DNA of 64,000 nucleotides from Vibrio profundi (GTDB lineage: Bacteria; Pseudomonadota; Gammaproteobacteria; Enterobacterales; Vibrionaceae), in NCBI RefSeq assembly GCF_005281835.1, contig NZ_RZIS01000010.1, forward strand, positions 124,001-188,000. The letters are read 5' to 3'. Positions 8,258 through 18,192 of this stretch are shown piece after piece. Under the pieces are notes generated by a model that did not search any database, was not told where the DNA came from, and worked only from the letters and a program-made list of their open reading frames with translations. The translations under genes were made by a program, and so were the position numbers. Position 1 is the stretch's first letter, and each line of letters opens with the position of its first letter.

Positions 8258-8551
8258 GGTTGATCGGAAAAGATCGGCTTGTGAGAAGAAATAAAGTGGC
8301 CGCCAGAAAATCATTATTAGTGTAGGGCGTTCGCTGTACGGCCACAGGTCAGAGGGACCATGATTCGTTTGGTTGGTAGCGGTCAAAACCTGTTTAATAA
8401 GTGAGACTGCTGCAACGCATGCCGCGCATAGTATCGGCCATACGAATTGTGTACCGTGAGTAAGATCGCACTATATTCGAACAAATTCATATTATTCATA
8501 GATTCCCCAAATTTTATGGGAAAGATCACAAACAGTTGAAGGCTTAAGTTT
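8258..8551. other. recC-recB intergenic region
   Basis: This 294-base gap holds no convincing gene. It contains a nested inverted repeat: GTGGCCG (8296-8302) with CGGCCAC (8339-8345), enclosing CGCC/GGCG (8301-8304 with 8327-8330). There is no T-tract, so it is not an ordinary terminator. A promoter for recB probably lies in the A/T-rich part near 8460-8530. Confidence 0.4.
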
Positions 8552-11500
8552 ATGACATTGGTGTCTACAGCACATTCTTCAGGCGCAACACCGCTAGAAA
8601 CGATGACGTTTCCTTTGCATGGCGCAAGGTTAATTGAAGCATCGGCTGGTACGGGCAAAACCTTTACCATTGCGGGTTTGTATTTACGGTTGCTGCTTGG
8701 TCACGGAACCGATGGTTCTGATGGGCAAGAAGCCACTCGTCACCAACAGCCTTTGACTGTCGATCAAATCTTGGTCGTGACTTTTACTGAAGCTGCGACC
8801 GCTGAACTTCGAGATCGTATTCGAGCTAGAATCCATGACGCGAGAATTGCTTTTGCGCGCGGCGTGAGCAATGACCCTGTGATCGAACCGCTACTGGAAG
8901 AAGTTACCGATCACGCACAAGCTGCCGCTATTCTTCTGCATGCTGAAAGACAAATGGATGAAGCCGCGGTGTACACCATTCACGGTTTTTGCCAAAGAAT
9001 GCTGACTCAAAATGCGTTTGAATCCGGTAGCCGCTTTGATAATGAATTTGTTACTGATGAAAGCCACTTAAAAGCGCAAGTCGTTGCTGATTATTGGCGT
9101 CGTCAGTTTTATCCGCTTCCTATTCAGCTCGCTGGCGAAGTGCGTAATATTTGGGGCTCGCCATCAGCACTCTTGGCGGATGTGAATCGATACCTGACAG
9201 GCTCTCCACTGAAGCTGACGGTTGAAGCAATGTCGGGTGATTTGCAGTCTTTGCACACCAGTAACCTAAAGAAAATAGATGAACTTAAAGCGAGTTGGAA
9301 CGCCTCCCAGCAAGACTTTCTGGCGTTGATTTCAGACTCGGATGTGAACAAACGCAGCTACACCAAAAAATCGCTACCTACTTGGCTAGAAGCGGTGACC
9401 CAATGGGCTGAAAGTGAGACTCATGATTATTCTTTGCCGGACAAACTGGAGAAGTTCTCGCAAGCCACGTTGAATGAGAAAACGCCAAAAGGGGCTGCCC
9501 CCGTTCATAAAGTGTTTTCTGAAATTGAAGCTTTTTTGGCGACGCCTGCTGATTTGAAAGCACCGTTATTGGCGCATGCCATTAGTCATTGTCGCGAAAT
9601 GTTAGCGAAGGCTAAGCAACAGAAACAGTGGCTCTCGTTTGATGATTTGCTTACCCAGCTTTCTGCAGCCATTGATGTTGATGAACAAGCGCTACTGATT
9701 AACCGCATTCGAGAGTTATATCCAATAGCGATGATCGATGAATTCCAAGATACCGATCCGCTGCAGTACAGTATTTTTAGCCGTATTTATGTGGACCACC
9801 CACAGAGTGGCTTGTTTATGATCGGTGATCCCAAACAAGCTATTTACGGGTTTCGTGGCGCTGATATTTTTACCTATATCAAAGCGAGAAACCAAGTTAG
9901 TGCTCACTACACTCTAGGTACTAACTGGCGCTCAAGTGCAGATGTTGTGGGGGCGGTGAACCAAGTGTTTGCTACACCGAATAGCGCCTTTATTTATGAC
10001 CAAGATATTCCTTTCCATAGCGTTAATGCGAGTCCAAATGCTGAAAAGCGTGAATGGATTATGGAAGGTCACAAGCAGCCAGCCATGACCTTCTGGTTGC
10101 AGGAAGCAGAAGAAAAGCCTTTACCGAAAGGGGAATATCACGCGGCAATGGCTGAAGCCACCGCAAGCCAGATCCAAACCATTCTAACCGCAGCACAAAA
10201 TGGTCAAGCCCATTTCAACACTGGTAAGAAAAATGAACCAGGTAAGCCCATCCAAGCGGGGGATATTGCCGTTCTGGTGAGAACCGGAAGCGAAGGACGT
10301 TTGGTGAAAGAGGCGTTATCTCATCAGGGGATCGCCAGTGTGTATTTGTCTAACCGAGACAGTGTGTTTGTAAGCCCTGTTGCTCAAGACTTACAAAGGT
10401 TGTTGCAGGCCGTTCTAACGCCAGAAAATGATCGAGCCCTTCGCGCAAGTTTAGCATCGGAATTATTTGCACTCGATGCAGCCTCTTTAGATGAGCTTAA
10501 TAACGACGAAGTGGTATGGGAAAACGCGGTTAACGAATTCAGAGAGTACCGTAAGTTATGGCTGCAGCGTGGTGTTTTACCAATGCTGCGAAGCGTGATG
10601 AGTAAACGCCATATCGCTGAACGTTTGCTGGAAGAAGAAAGTGGTGAGCGCTCACTTACCGATTTGATGCACATTGGCGAGCTTTTGCAGCAAGCTAGGC
10701 AAGAACTCGATAGTGATTACGGTCTGCTGCGTTGGTTAGCTGAGTCGATTTCTGATGCACAAAATGGTTTAGGTGGCAGTGACGATGAAATACAGCGCTT
10801 GGAGTCGGAACGTAATTTGGTGCAGATTGTCACCATTCATAAGTCAAAAGGTCTGGAATATGACTTAGTGTTTTTGCCGTTTGTGGCCAGCTATCGCGAG
10901 GCCAGTGAAGGTAAGTATTACGATCATGAATCGGATACCACTGTATTGGACATTACTGGCAGTGCTCAAGCATTGGCGCAAGCAGACAAAGAGCGTTTAG
11001 CGGAAGATCTTCGCTTGATTTACGTAGCCTTAACTCGAGCGGTTTATGGATGCTTTATTGGAATGGCGCCGCTGCGTAAAGGGCGTTCAACCAAAGAACC
11101 GACGGGTGTCCATTTAAGTGCGATGGGATATTTGATTCAAAATGGTGAAGAATTAGGCATCGCAGAGCTTGGACAAAAGTTACACGCGATGGAGCTCGCA
11201 AACCCGAGTGTTGTTCTTGCAGAAGTGCCTACCGTTCATCCTTCTCCATTTGTGGCACAACTTGATGAATCACAAGCGCTTCAAGCGAAGTCATTAAGTG
11301 CCAATATCGATCGTAACTGGCGCATCACTAGCTATTCTGGGTTGGTTAAGCAGGGTTCACATGGGGCAACTCATGATGCAGTCATCGAAGTGTCTGGTTT
11401 TGATATCGATTCAGCCGATGAGCAAGATGAATTAGAACTGTTAGAGCCAGAACGTTCAATTTTTACATTCCCCCGAGGAGCAAGGCCGGGTACTTTTTTA

Positions 11501-12229
11501 CACACTCTTTTTGAGGAGGTGGAATTTACAGAGCCTGCGACCAGTGAAGCTAACACTCAGGTTATTGGACAGTTACTTGAAGCTGAACAATATGAAGAAG
11601 AATGGTTACCTGTCCTCCAGCAGTTAGTGGACACCGTGTTAAACACACCACTAGATGGCAAACATTTGAAGTTAAGTGACAAAGGGTCAAGCCAAAGATT
11701 GGTCGAAATGGAGTTTTTACTGCCGATTGAAGTGCTAACGTCGTCGGCGCTGAACCGTGTGATTCAATATCATGATCCGTTATCTGCAAAAGCAGGAGAC
11801 TTAGGTTTCCATACTGTGCAAGGCATGCTTAAGGGTTTTATCGATTTAGTGTTTGAGCATCAAGGTAAATATTATGTGCTTGACTGGAAGTCGAATCACC
11901 TCGGTGATGATGTAGCCGTCTACCACGGAGATAACTTGAAAGCAGCGATGGCAGATCATAGGTATGACCTTCAGTATCAAATTTATGCGTTAGCCTTGCA
12001 TCGTTTCCTACGCAGTCGTATCGCTGACTACGATTACGAGACTCACTTTGGTGGTGTGTACTATCTATTTTTACGTGGTATTGATGGTCAATCTCAGCAA
12101 GGAATATTTTCTGCGAAGCCTTCGCTTGCTTTGTTAGATGAAATGGACCAGTTGATAGAGGGCAAACAAATCGACAGAAGTACGGCAACGCTTGACGATA
12201 ATGAAGCTGGCCAAATGGAGCTTTTATAA
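8552..12229 (+). CDS. recB: RecBCD exonuclease V, beta subunit RecB
   Basis: The 1225-residue protein is the 3'-5' helicase and nuclease subunit. The Walker A motif SAGTGKT is at 31-37. Superfamily 1 motifs follow: AMIDEFQDTDP around 395, IGDPKQAIYGFRGAD around 425, and VTIHKSKGLEYDLVFLPF around 760. The nuclease domain at the C terminus has Asp1098 (GFIDLVF), Asp1111 and Lys1113 (LDWKSN), with the same 13-residue spacing as the E. coli catalytic residues D1067, D1080 and K1082. RecB and RecD are the two motors of the complex. The gene ends at TAATG, where recD starts by sharing one base, implying translational coupling. Confidence 0.97.
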   Translation: MTLVSTAHSSGATPLETMTFPLHGARLIEASAGTGKTFTIAGLYLRLLLGHGTDGSDGQEATRHQQPLTVDQILVVTFTEAATAELRDRIRARIHDARIAFARGVSNDPVIEPLLEEVTDHAQAAAILLHAERQMDEAAVYTIHGFCQRMLTQNAFESGSRFDNEFVTDESHLKAQVVADYWRRQFYPLPIQLAGEVRNIWGSPSALLADVNRYLTGSPLKLTVEAMSGDLQSLHTSNLKKIDELKASWNASQQDFLALISDSDVNKRSYTKKSLPTWLEAVTQWAESETHDYSLPDKLEKFSQATLNEKTPKGAAPVHKVFSEIEAFLATPADLKAPLLAHAISHCREMLAKAKQQKQWLSFDDLLTQLSAAIDVDEQALLINRIRELYPIAMIDEFQDTDPLQYSIFSRIYVDHPQSGLFMIGDPKQAIYGFRGADIFTYIKARNQVSAHYTLGTNWRSSADVVGAVNQVFATPNSAFIYDQDIPFHSVNASPNAEKREWIMEGHKQPAMTFWLQEAEEKPLPKGEYHAAMAEATASQIQTILTAAQNGQAHFNTGKKNEPGKPIQAGDIAVLVRTGSEGRLVKEALSHQGIASVYLSNRDSVFVSPVAQDLQRLLQAVLTPENDRALRASLASELFALDAASLDELNNDEVVWENAVNEFREYRKLWLQRGVLPMLRSVMSKRHIAERLLEEESGERSLTDLMHIGELLQQARQELDSDYGLLRWLAESISDAQNGLGGSDDEIQRLESERNLVQIVTIHKSKGLEYDLVFLPFVASYREASEGKYYDHESDTTVLDITGSAQALAQADKERLAEDLRLIYVALTRAVYGCFIGMAPLRKGRSTKEPTGVHLSAMGYLIQNGEELGIAELGQKLHAMELANPSVVLAEVPTVHPSPFVAQLDESQALQAKSLSANIDRNWRITSYSGLVKQGSHGATHDAVIEVSGFDIDSADEQDELELLEPERSIFTFPRGARPGTFLHTLFEEVEFTEPATSEANTQVIGQLLEAEQYEEEWLPVLQQLVDTVLNTPLDGKHLKLSDKGSSQRLVEMEFLLPIEVLTSSALNRVIQYHDPLSAKAGDLGFHTVQGMLKGFIDLVFEHQGKYYVLDWKSNHLGDDVAVYHGDNLKAAMADHRYDLQYQIYALALHRFLRSRIADYDYETHFGGVYYLFLRGIDGQSQQGIFSAKPSLALLDEMDQLIEGKQIDRSTATLDDNEAGQMELL

Positions 12230-14379
12230 TGATGAATCTAGATCTCCACACTGCATCTTTATTAGATGTGTTGAAAGCGTTAGCCAGCAAAAGTGCAATT
12301 CGTCAGCTGGATTATCAGTTTGCACGCTTTGTCGCGCAGCAGTCTGCTGTGTCGGGTGATGAGTTAGGCTTTATCGCCGGGGTGATCAGCCACGAGCTTG
12401 GTAAAGGCCACATCTGTATTCAGTTACATCAAACTCATGGTGAGCTGGTGGATATGGCGAGCTTGTTAGGTTTGTACGGTGAAGCTGCCCTGATTTTGAA
12501 TCAGCGTCTAATTAATACAGATTGGCGAACATTACTTCATAGCTCCCCGTTAGTTGGTAAGCAAAAAGGGGTTGCGACGCCGTTAATGTTTGATGGCAAG
12601 CGAGTGTATTTGCAGCGCTATTGGAATTATGAAGTTGTACTGGCAAATACTTTAAATCGATTGAGTGCTCCGGTTGAATTCAATGCTCAGCAGAAAGAGG
12701 CGTTGACTCAAACGCTGAATCATTTGTTTGCCCGCAGCTACCACTTCTTATTTAACGCGCTCGCTAAATTACAAGCCTCGGGAAAGAGCACGCAAGTGCT
12801 TAGACAGCAAATGGTGTGTGACCATTTAGATGTGGTGGCGGAGCACGAATTAGAGTGGTCTAGCATTGACGAGAAAATCACCCAAGCGACTCAGGTCTCT
12901 GATCTTCAAGCTCTAGATACGTTAGTACCTAATTCAGTGTGTCTAAATTGGCAAAAAGTGGCTGCTGCCGTTGCTCTGAGTCGTCGATTTGCGGTGATCT
13001 CGGGCGGACCAGGTACCGGTAAAACGACTACCGTAGCCAAACTACTTTCTGCGATGGTCGAGCAATCCATTGGAGAAGGACGTGTACCTACTATTAAGTT
13101 GGTCGCACCAACTGGTAAAGCTGCAGCGCGTTTAACTGAGTCGATAGGTAAAGCAATTGAACAACTGCCTTTAGCGCCTGAAGTGAAAGCAAACATACCA
13201 ACTGAGTCGAGCACTTTACACCGTTTGTTAGGGGCGATTCCTAATCGAGCGGAGTTCCGTCACAATCGAGATAACCCATTACATTTGGATATTTTGGTGG
13301 TCGATGAAGCGTCGATGGTCGATTTGTCTATGATGTTTAAGCTCGTCGATGCACTTCCAGAACATGCTCGTCTGATTTTGCTTGGCGATAAAGATCAACT
13401 GGCGTCTGTAGAAGCCGGTGCGGTGTTGGGAGATATCTGTTCATTCAATCAAGTCGGTTATAGCTCGGCTCAAGGGAAACTGATCGCTCAACTAACCGGA
13501 TTCTCTTATCTGCCGACAGCGTCAAACTCACATCAAGTATCTCACCCTGCGATTGCTGACAGCCTGTGTATGCTGCAAAAGAGTTACCGATTTGATGCTC
13601 GTTCGGGTATTGGGCAGTTAGCCAAAGCGATTAATTCTGGTTATGCACAGCACGTTGATAAAGTGTTTTCCAGTGGCTTTGAGGACATTGAGAACTATCC
13701 ACTGTCGAGTGATAGCTATAATCAAATGTTAAAAGTACTGGTAGCGGAATATGGCAGTTATTTGACTCGCATGGATAGCTCGTCAAGCGAAGACGAAAGC
13801 CAAGATCAGAAAGCGAAAGCGGTGCTCGACTTGTTTAGCAAATGCCGACTACTTTGCGCGATTAGAGAAGGAGACTTTGGTGTTGCAGGGCTGAATCAAC
13901 GTATAGAAAAAGCGTTGGCAGCACGAAGAATGATCGTCACTAATGACGAGCTTTGGTATCACGGCCGCCCTGTGATGGTGACCCGAAACGATCACGGTCT
14001 TGGGCTCTACAACGGCGACATTGGCATATGTATGTTGGACAATCGCACACCGGAACAAGGCGGCGATGAAGTACCACGTTTAAAAGTGTACTTCGAGCTT
14101 CCTGATGGCAGCGTGAAAGCGATCTTACCAAGTCGAGTACCTGAACATGAAACGGCCTACGCCATGACGATTCACAAATCTCAGGGCAGTGAGTTTGATC
14201 TTACCCTTATGATTTTGCCACCGGAGTTCAGCCCTATTCTAACTCGTGAACTGATTTATACCGGAATCACCCGAGCGAAAAACAAGCTGATGATGTATTG
14301 CGATCATTCGGTGCTGAAAAGGGGAATTAAGGTAAGAACTCAACGAGTGAGTGGTTTGATTAGTCGGTTAGGTGAGTAA
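12229..14379 (+). CDS. recD: RecBCD exonuclease V, alpha subunit RecD
   Basis: This is the 5'-3' helicase subunit that also licenses nuclease activity. Walker A GGPGTGKTTT is near residue 259, motif LVVDEASMVDLSM near 362, LLGDKDQLASVEAGAVLGD near 385, and the C-terminal AMTIHKSQGSEFD near 645. At 716 residues it is about 100 longer than E. coli RecD. Part of the extra length is an N-terminal extension; part is an acidic Ser/Glu/Asp stretch around 515-530 (SSSSEDESQDQK). The start overlaps the recB stop; an alternative ATG is the next codon. The stop is followed by an 81-base gap to a small convergent gene. Confidence 0.96.
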   Translation: MMNLDLHTASLLDVLKALASKSAIRQLDYQFARFVAQQSAVSGDELGFIAGVISHELGKGHICIQLHQTHGELVDMASLLGLYGEAALILNQRLINTDWRTLLHSSPLVGKQKGVATPLMFDGKRVYLQRYWNYEVVLANTLNRLSAPVEFNAQQKEALTQTLNHLFARSYHFLFNALAKLQASGKSTQVLRQQMVCDHLDVVAEHELEWSSIDEKITQATQVSDLQALDTLVPNSVCLNWQKVAAAVALSRRFAVISGGPGTGKTTTVAKLLSAMVEQSIGEGRVPTIKLVAPTGKAAARLTESIGKAIEQLPLAPEVKANIPTESSTLHRLLGAIPNRAEFRHNRDNPLHLDILVVDEASMVDLSMMFKLVDALPEHARLILLGDKDQLASVEAGAVLGDICSFNQVGYSSAQGKLIAQLTGFSYLPTASNSHQVSHPAIADSLCMLQKSYRFDARSGIGQLAKAINSGYAQHVDKVFSSGFEDIENYPLSSDSYNQMLKVLVAEYGSYLTRMDSSSSEDESQDQKAKAVLDLFSKCRLLCAIREGDFGVAGLNQRIEKALAARRMIVTNDELWYHGRPVMVTRNDHGLGLYNGDIGICMLDNRTPEQGGDEVPRLKVYFELPDGSVKAILPSRVPEHETAYAMTIHKSQGSEFDLTLMILPPEFSPILTRELIYTGITRAKNKLMMYCDHSVLKRGIKVRTQRVSGLISRLGE

Positions 14380-14460
14380 GTTGTGTTTGGTAGATAAATG
14401 GATTCGAAGAGAGTTCAAGCGCTAAATACAGCCTTCCTTGGCTGCATACTTAGGTACCGC

Positions 14461-14652
14461 TTACGCTTCGCTTGTCGCAAACACCCGAGTAAAAGATATA
14501 TGGTTTATCTTGTATTGCTGTTGGCAGTTCAAGATAAACTCCTTTAAGTTGTCACTGACTGGGAATACACAGTGAACATCTAGCCCTTCTAGAAAATGGT
14601 TGTCGGCCATGTCCCAAAAACTCTGAAGCGAATTACAAATAATGGTTCTCAT
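14461..14652 (-). CDS. Small hypothetical protein
   Basis: A 63-residue open frame between recD and argA, transcribed from the minus strand. The sequence (MRTIICNSLQSFWDMADNHF... ending VFATSEA) has protein-like composition, three cysteines and no signal or membrane segment. A weak AAGAG motif lies 12 bases before the ATG. I do not recognise the family. It occupies the gap without overlapping either neighbour, which favours a real gene, but chance cannot be excluded. Confidence 0.45.
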   Translation of the reverse strand: MRTIICNSLQSFWDMADNHFLEGLDVHCVFPVSDNLKEFILNCQQQYKINHISFTRVFATSEA

Positions 14653-14921
14653 ATAGACGTTGCTCTTAATTGCTTATAGTTCTTAACTTTCACCGCCAAC
14701 TTTACCTGTTGGCTCGAAATGTCAGTCGATTAGCAATCCGTGCAATTCAACTCAATTTTTGAGCTGCTCGTTTCCTTTAATTTTCACCGAGCCTAAAAAT
14801 CGATCGAATTCTATACAATATCAGTTATGAATGAAAGTGCATGTTTTATAAAAAACAAGCCGTAAACGATTACATTTGATAATAAACCTGTCTCATACTT
14901 GAGATAAGGTCTAAATAATCA

Positions 14922-16262
14922 TTACTGAACATTCAATGCGAGAATTTTCGATTTTCTTTGATAGTTATATAAGTCCTGTTTTTCCATCGGCAAAGACTCC
15001 ACGCCAATTTCATAAAAACCTTGTTCGCGGAACCAATGTAGGCTGTGAGTGGTGAGCACGAAGATCTGATCAATATCGCGAGATTTGGATTGATGTTTCA
15101 TGTAATCGAGTAACAATAAACCTCGGTTGCCATCACGGTAGTCTGGGTGGATCGCGACACATGCCATTTCTGCCATATGATCTTGAGGGTAGGCATACAG
15201 TGCAGCGCAACCAATAATCAGACCATCTTTTTCAATGATGGTGAAACGGTGGATCTCTTGCTCTAGTTGTTCGCGTGAACGACGTACCAGAATACCTTGC
15301 TCTTCCAGCGGGCGAATAAGGTCGAAGATGCCTCCGATATCATCAATTTGCGCCTGACGGACTTGCTCTGCGCTCGCCATGACAATTTGAGTACCGATAC
15401 CATCGAAAGAGAATAGCTCCTGTATGAGGGCGCCATCCACTTTGTAGCTGATGAGATGGCAGCGTGGAACGCCAGCGCGACAAGCGGAAACGGCCCCTTT
15501 TAAGAAGCGTAATGTACCTGAGCTATGATCTTGAGTGGGGTCTTGCTCATCGGTCATATGTGAAAGAATTTTTTGAGCATCGCCTGGAAATAATTCCGCT
15601 ACCGCATTGCCATTTTCGTCGATGATGCCTTGCTCAGAACAAAAGCCGATGAGTTTGTCAGCGTTAAGGCGGATTGAAACTTGAGTCGCCACTTCTTCTG
15701 AAAGTAGGTTAAAACATTCGCCAGTGACTGAACTGGCAATTGGGCCAAGCAGCACAATAGAGCCTTGGTCTAGGGTACGGTTGATGCCTTCGATATCAAT
15801 CCGGCGAATACGTCCGCTATGGCAATAGTCGGTTCCGTCGTCTATACCTAATGGTTGTGCGATGACAAAATTACCGCTGACGACGTTGAGCTGAGTTCCT
15901 GCCATTGGGGTGTTATTCAGGCTCATAGATAAGCGTGCAGTAATGGCGAGTTGTAATTGCCCTGCCGCCTGCATAACTAGACCAAGAGCATGTTCATCTG
16001 TTACTCGAACATTTTTGTGGTAGGGCGTATGGCAGTCTTGCTTCTCAAGTATTTGATTAATTTGGGGGCGAGCGCCATGAACCAGAACTATCTTGACACC
16101 TAGGCTATGGAGTAGAGCTATATCATTGATAATGTTGCCAAAGTTTTTATCTGCAAAAGCTTCGCCTCCTAGCATGATAACCATGGTTTTACCACGGTGA
16201 GCATTAACATAAGGAGTCGATTGTCTAAATCCTTTGACTAAAGCAGTATTTCTTATTTTCAC
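14922..16262 (-). CDS. argA: Amino-acid N-acetyltransferase (N-acetylglutamate synthase)
   Basis: ArgA makes N-acetylglutamate from glutamate and acetyl-CoA, the first step of arginine synthesis. The 446-residue protein has the classic two-part structure: an amino-acid-kinase-like domain (about 1-295; VIMLGGEA, SLGVKIVLVHGARPQI, ARLSMSLNNTP, GRIRRID) that binds arginine for feedback inhibition, and a GNAT acetyltransferase domain (about 300-446; LIRPLEEQGILVRRSREQ, ending YNYQRKSK). Length and motifs match the E. coli enzyme. An ArgR-like box lies upstream at 16297-16314. The gene is divergent from the DUF2850-like gene. Confidence 0.96.
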   Translation of the reverse strand: MKIRNTALVKGFRQSTPYVNAHRGKTMVIMLGGEAFADKNFGNIINDIALLHSLGVKIVLVHGARPQINQILEKQDCHTPYHKNVRVTDEHALGLVMQAAGQLQLAITARLSMSLNNTPMAGTQLNVVSGNFVIAQPLGIDDGTDYCHSGRIRRIDIEGINRTLDQGSIVLLGPIASSVTGECFNLLSEEVATQVSIRLNADKLIGFCSEQGIIDENGNAVAELFPGDAQKILSHMTDEQDPTQDHSSGTLRFLKGAVSACRAGVPRCHLISYKVDGALIQELFSFDGIGTQIVMASAEQVRQAQIDDIGGIFDLIRPLEEQGILVRRSREQLEQEIHRFTIIEKDGLIIGCAALYAYPQDHMAEMACVAIHPDYRDGNRGLLLLDYMKHQSKSRDIDQIFVLTTHSLHWFREQGFYEIGVESLPMEKQDLYNYQRKSKILALNVQ

Positions 16263-16296
16263 AGATAATGTCTTTGTTGTTTATTTATACTTGAAA

Positions 16297-16314
16297 TTAG
16301 CATTTTTATTCATT
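16297..16314. promoter_or_regulatory. ArgR-like operator upstream of argA
   Basis: On the minus strand AATGAATAAAAATGCTAA fits the ARG box (TGAAT-N4-ATTCA) perfectly in the left half and partly in the right half. A weaker A/T-rich second box may follow 3 bases nearer argA, the usual tandem spacing. It lies 35 bases before the argA start. Confidence 0.5.
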
Positions 16315-16424
16315 TGTGAGCAAGCGGTTTTTTGGAATGCAACGCAAAGTATAATAATACGTACTTTATTCCCTAATTTATCTACGTGTAGAATGGCGTT
16401 GGACCCCTATACGTAGTGCACTTT

Positions 16425-16892
16425 ATGCAAGTATCAGTGAAAAAAAACAAAGTAGACGAGATTGCCAATGGCCTTTACCAAGAGTCGGAAAAGGCCAATA
16501 CAAACAAAAAGCGCAAAGTCATCGAGCGAAGCTTAATGCTATTAGCGTTATTAGGGACCATTGTGGCTTTATTTTTGTTTGGTAGCTTGTACGACAGGTT
16601 CGTGCAGTCGGCGACTCCGAAAAGCATGATTTACGGTACGTGGGTAGAGCAAAAGGTAGCACACTACGCCACTGATAAGTTTGTGCTAAGTGAGCAAGGG
16701 GTAACGGTAAATGGATCGGTGGTTGCGACCGATTTTGAATTTAACGGTAAGTTCTTTGAATATAAAGCGGGAGATGTTACTCATCGTTTCCGCATGCTCA
16801 ACCAAGACAACACAGAAATGATGCTTGATTCAACCGCTCACTATAACCCTGTCTTCAAACTGCAAGGTTCAAACAGTAAGGCCTTGAGGTAA
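16425..16892 (+). CDS. DUF2850-like single-pass membrane protein
   Basis: A 155-residue protein (from ATG 16425; GTG at 16416 would add three residues) with a basic N-terminal cytoplasmic stretch, one membrane helix at about 34-54 (SLMLLALLGTIVALFLFGSL), then about 100 residues predicted outside the membrane beginning MIYGTWVEQKVAHY. This matches my memory of the DUF2850 family of vibrios, function unknown. No strong ribosome binding site is seen at either start. It is divergent from argA and followed by mltA in the same direction after 95 bases. Co-transcription with mltA is possible. Confidence 0.7.
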   Translation: MQVSVKKNKVDEIANGLYQESEKANTNKKRKVIERSLMLLALLGTIVALFLFGSLYDRFVQSATPKSMIYGTWVEQKVAHYATDKFVLSEQGVTVNGSVVATDFEFNGKFFEYKAGDVTHRFRMLNQDNTEMMLDSTAHYNPVFKLQGSNSKALR

Positions 16893-16987
16893 CAGCAGTA
16901 ATATAGAGATCTTCCTACAAAGTGATACAAACTTAGAATTGTGTTCTTCACTAGAGTTTGTCATGCTTTTGCCACTGATATTCTAGG

Positions 16988-18100
16988 ATGACTCAAGTGA
17001 TTAAAAAACTGTTCCCGATTGTCGCGGCAGGCCTATTGTTTGGCTGTGCTCAACCCACCGACCGCGCGCAGCAATATTTAGACGACGAATTCCCTCAAAC
17101 TCTGAATAAAACTGTAACAATTGAATCTAACAAGCCTCGAGACTACACGGCTTTTTCTAAACAAGCTGAACAAGTCATTACTAAATCTCCTTCTATGGCT
17201 AAGATTTACCAACCTTTGTACCAGCAATTGGAAGCGTGGGCTCTGCAAAGCGGCGATCCGAGTGAACTAGCAAATTATGGTGTTGACGCGGCACAGTTTG
17301 GTGGTGGAGACAGTAAAGGCAATGTGTTATTCACGGGGTATTTTTCTCCGGTAATGGAGCTTCGTCATGAAGCTAATGAAGAATACCGTTTTCCTGTTTA
17401 CGGATTACCAGAGTGTTCTGAAAACTGCCCAACACGAGCTCAAATTTATGATGGTGCATTAGAAGGTAAAGGCCTTGAACTGGGTTACGCCGCTAACCGT
17501 ATCGATCCGTTTATCATGGAGGTGCAGGGCAGTGGTTTTGTGCATTATGAAGACGATGACACACTGGAATATTTTGCTTACGCAGGTAAAAACAATCGTG
17601 CTTACGTCAGCATTGGCCGTATTCTGATTGAGCGTGGTTTAGTGCCGCGTGAAAAAATGTCGCTGAAAGCCATTAAAGAGTGGGTATTAGCGAATGACCC
17701 AGAAGTAGTGAAAGAGCTGTTAGAACAAAACCCTTCATACGTTTTCTTTCAACCACGTAAAGACACTTCCGTTATGGGCACCGCAGGCATCCCACTATTG
17801 CCTATGGCATCAGTAGCGGGTGACCGCTCTATTTTACCAATGGGTACGCCGATTTTAGCTGAAGTACCACTATTAAATGCGGACGGCACTTGGAGCGGAG
17901 CACATCAACTAAGGTTACTTCTGGTTCTAGACACTGGCGGTGCAGTGAAGAAAAACCATTTGGATCTGTATCATGGAATGGGCGCTCGTGCGGGGACCGA
18001 AGCGGGTCACTATAAACACTTTGGTCGAGTCTGGAAGCTTGGATTAAATGGCGGGGCAACCGCTGCTCCATGGGCATTACCGCCAGAGAAGCAGGAATAA
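16988..18100 (+). CDS. mltA: Membrane-bound lytic murein transglycosylase A
   Basis: MltA cleaves peptidoglycan to 1,6-anhydromuropeptides at the outer membrane. The 370-residue protein starts with a lipoprotein signal, with Cys20 in LLFGCAQ. The MltA domain and the C-terminal 3D domain follow (VQGSGFVHYEDDD, then LLVLDTGGAVKKNHLDLYHG near 315-335, carrying the catalytic-type Asp residues). The start is ambiguous: ATG 16988 has AGG immediately in front of it, whereas GTG 16997 has AGGA spaced 8 bases, giving MIKKLFPIVAAGLLFGC, a normal lipoprotein signal. A terminator follows at 18137-18161. Products of such enzymes are imported by AmpG, encoded at 23060. Confidence 0.94.
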   Translation: MTQVIKKLFPIVAAGLLFGCAQPTDRAQQYLDDEFPQTLNKTVTIESNKPRDYTAFSKQAEQVITKSPSMAKIYQPLYQQLEAWALQSGDPSELANYGVDAAQFGGGDSKGNVLFTGYFSPVMELRHEANEEYRFPVYGLPECSENCPTRAQIYDGALEGKGLELGYAANRIDPFIMEVQGSGFVHYEDDDTLEYFAYAGKNNRAYVSIGRILIERGLVPREKMSLKAIKEWVLANDPEVVKELLEQNPSYVFFQPRKDTSVMGTAGIPLLPMASVAGDRSILPMGTPILAEVPLLNADGTWSGAHQLRLLLVLDTGGAVKKNHLDLYHGMGARAGTEAGHYKHFGRVWKLGLNGGATAAPWALPPEKQE

Positions 18101-18136
18101 CTTTTTGCGGCTTGGCAAATGCTAGACTTTTTATTC

Positions 18137-18161
18137 AAGAGTGCGTATAAAACGCACTCTT
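18137..18161 (+). terminator. Terminator of mltA
   Basis: AAGAGTGCGT pairs perfectly with ACGCACTCTT across a 5-base loop, followed by CTTTTTC. Confidence 0.85.
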
Positions 18162-18192
18162 CTTTTTCTATCGACCTCCATTGGATGACACT

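Noticed and set aside
8383..8670. Minus-strand open frame of 95 codons across the start of recB
   Set aside because: It overlaps the conserved RecB N terminus, has no ribosome binding site, and resembles no family I know.
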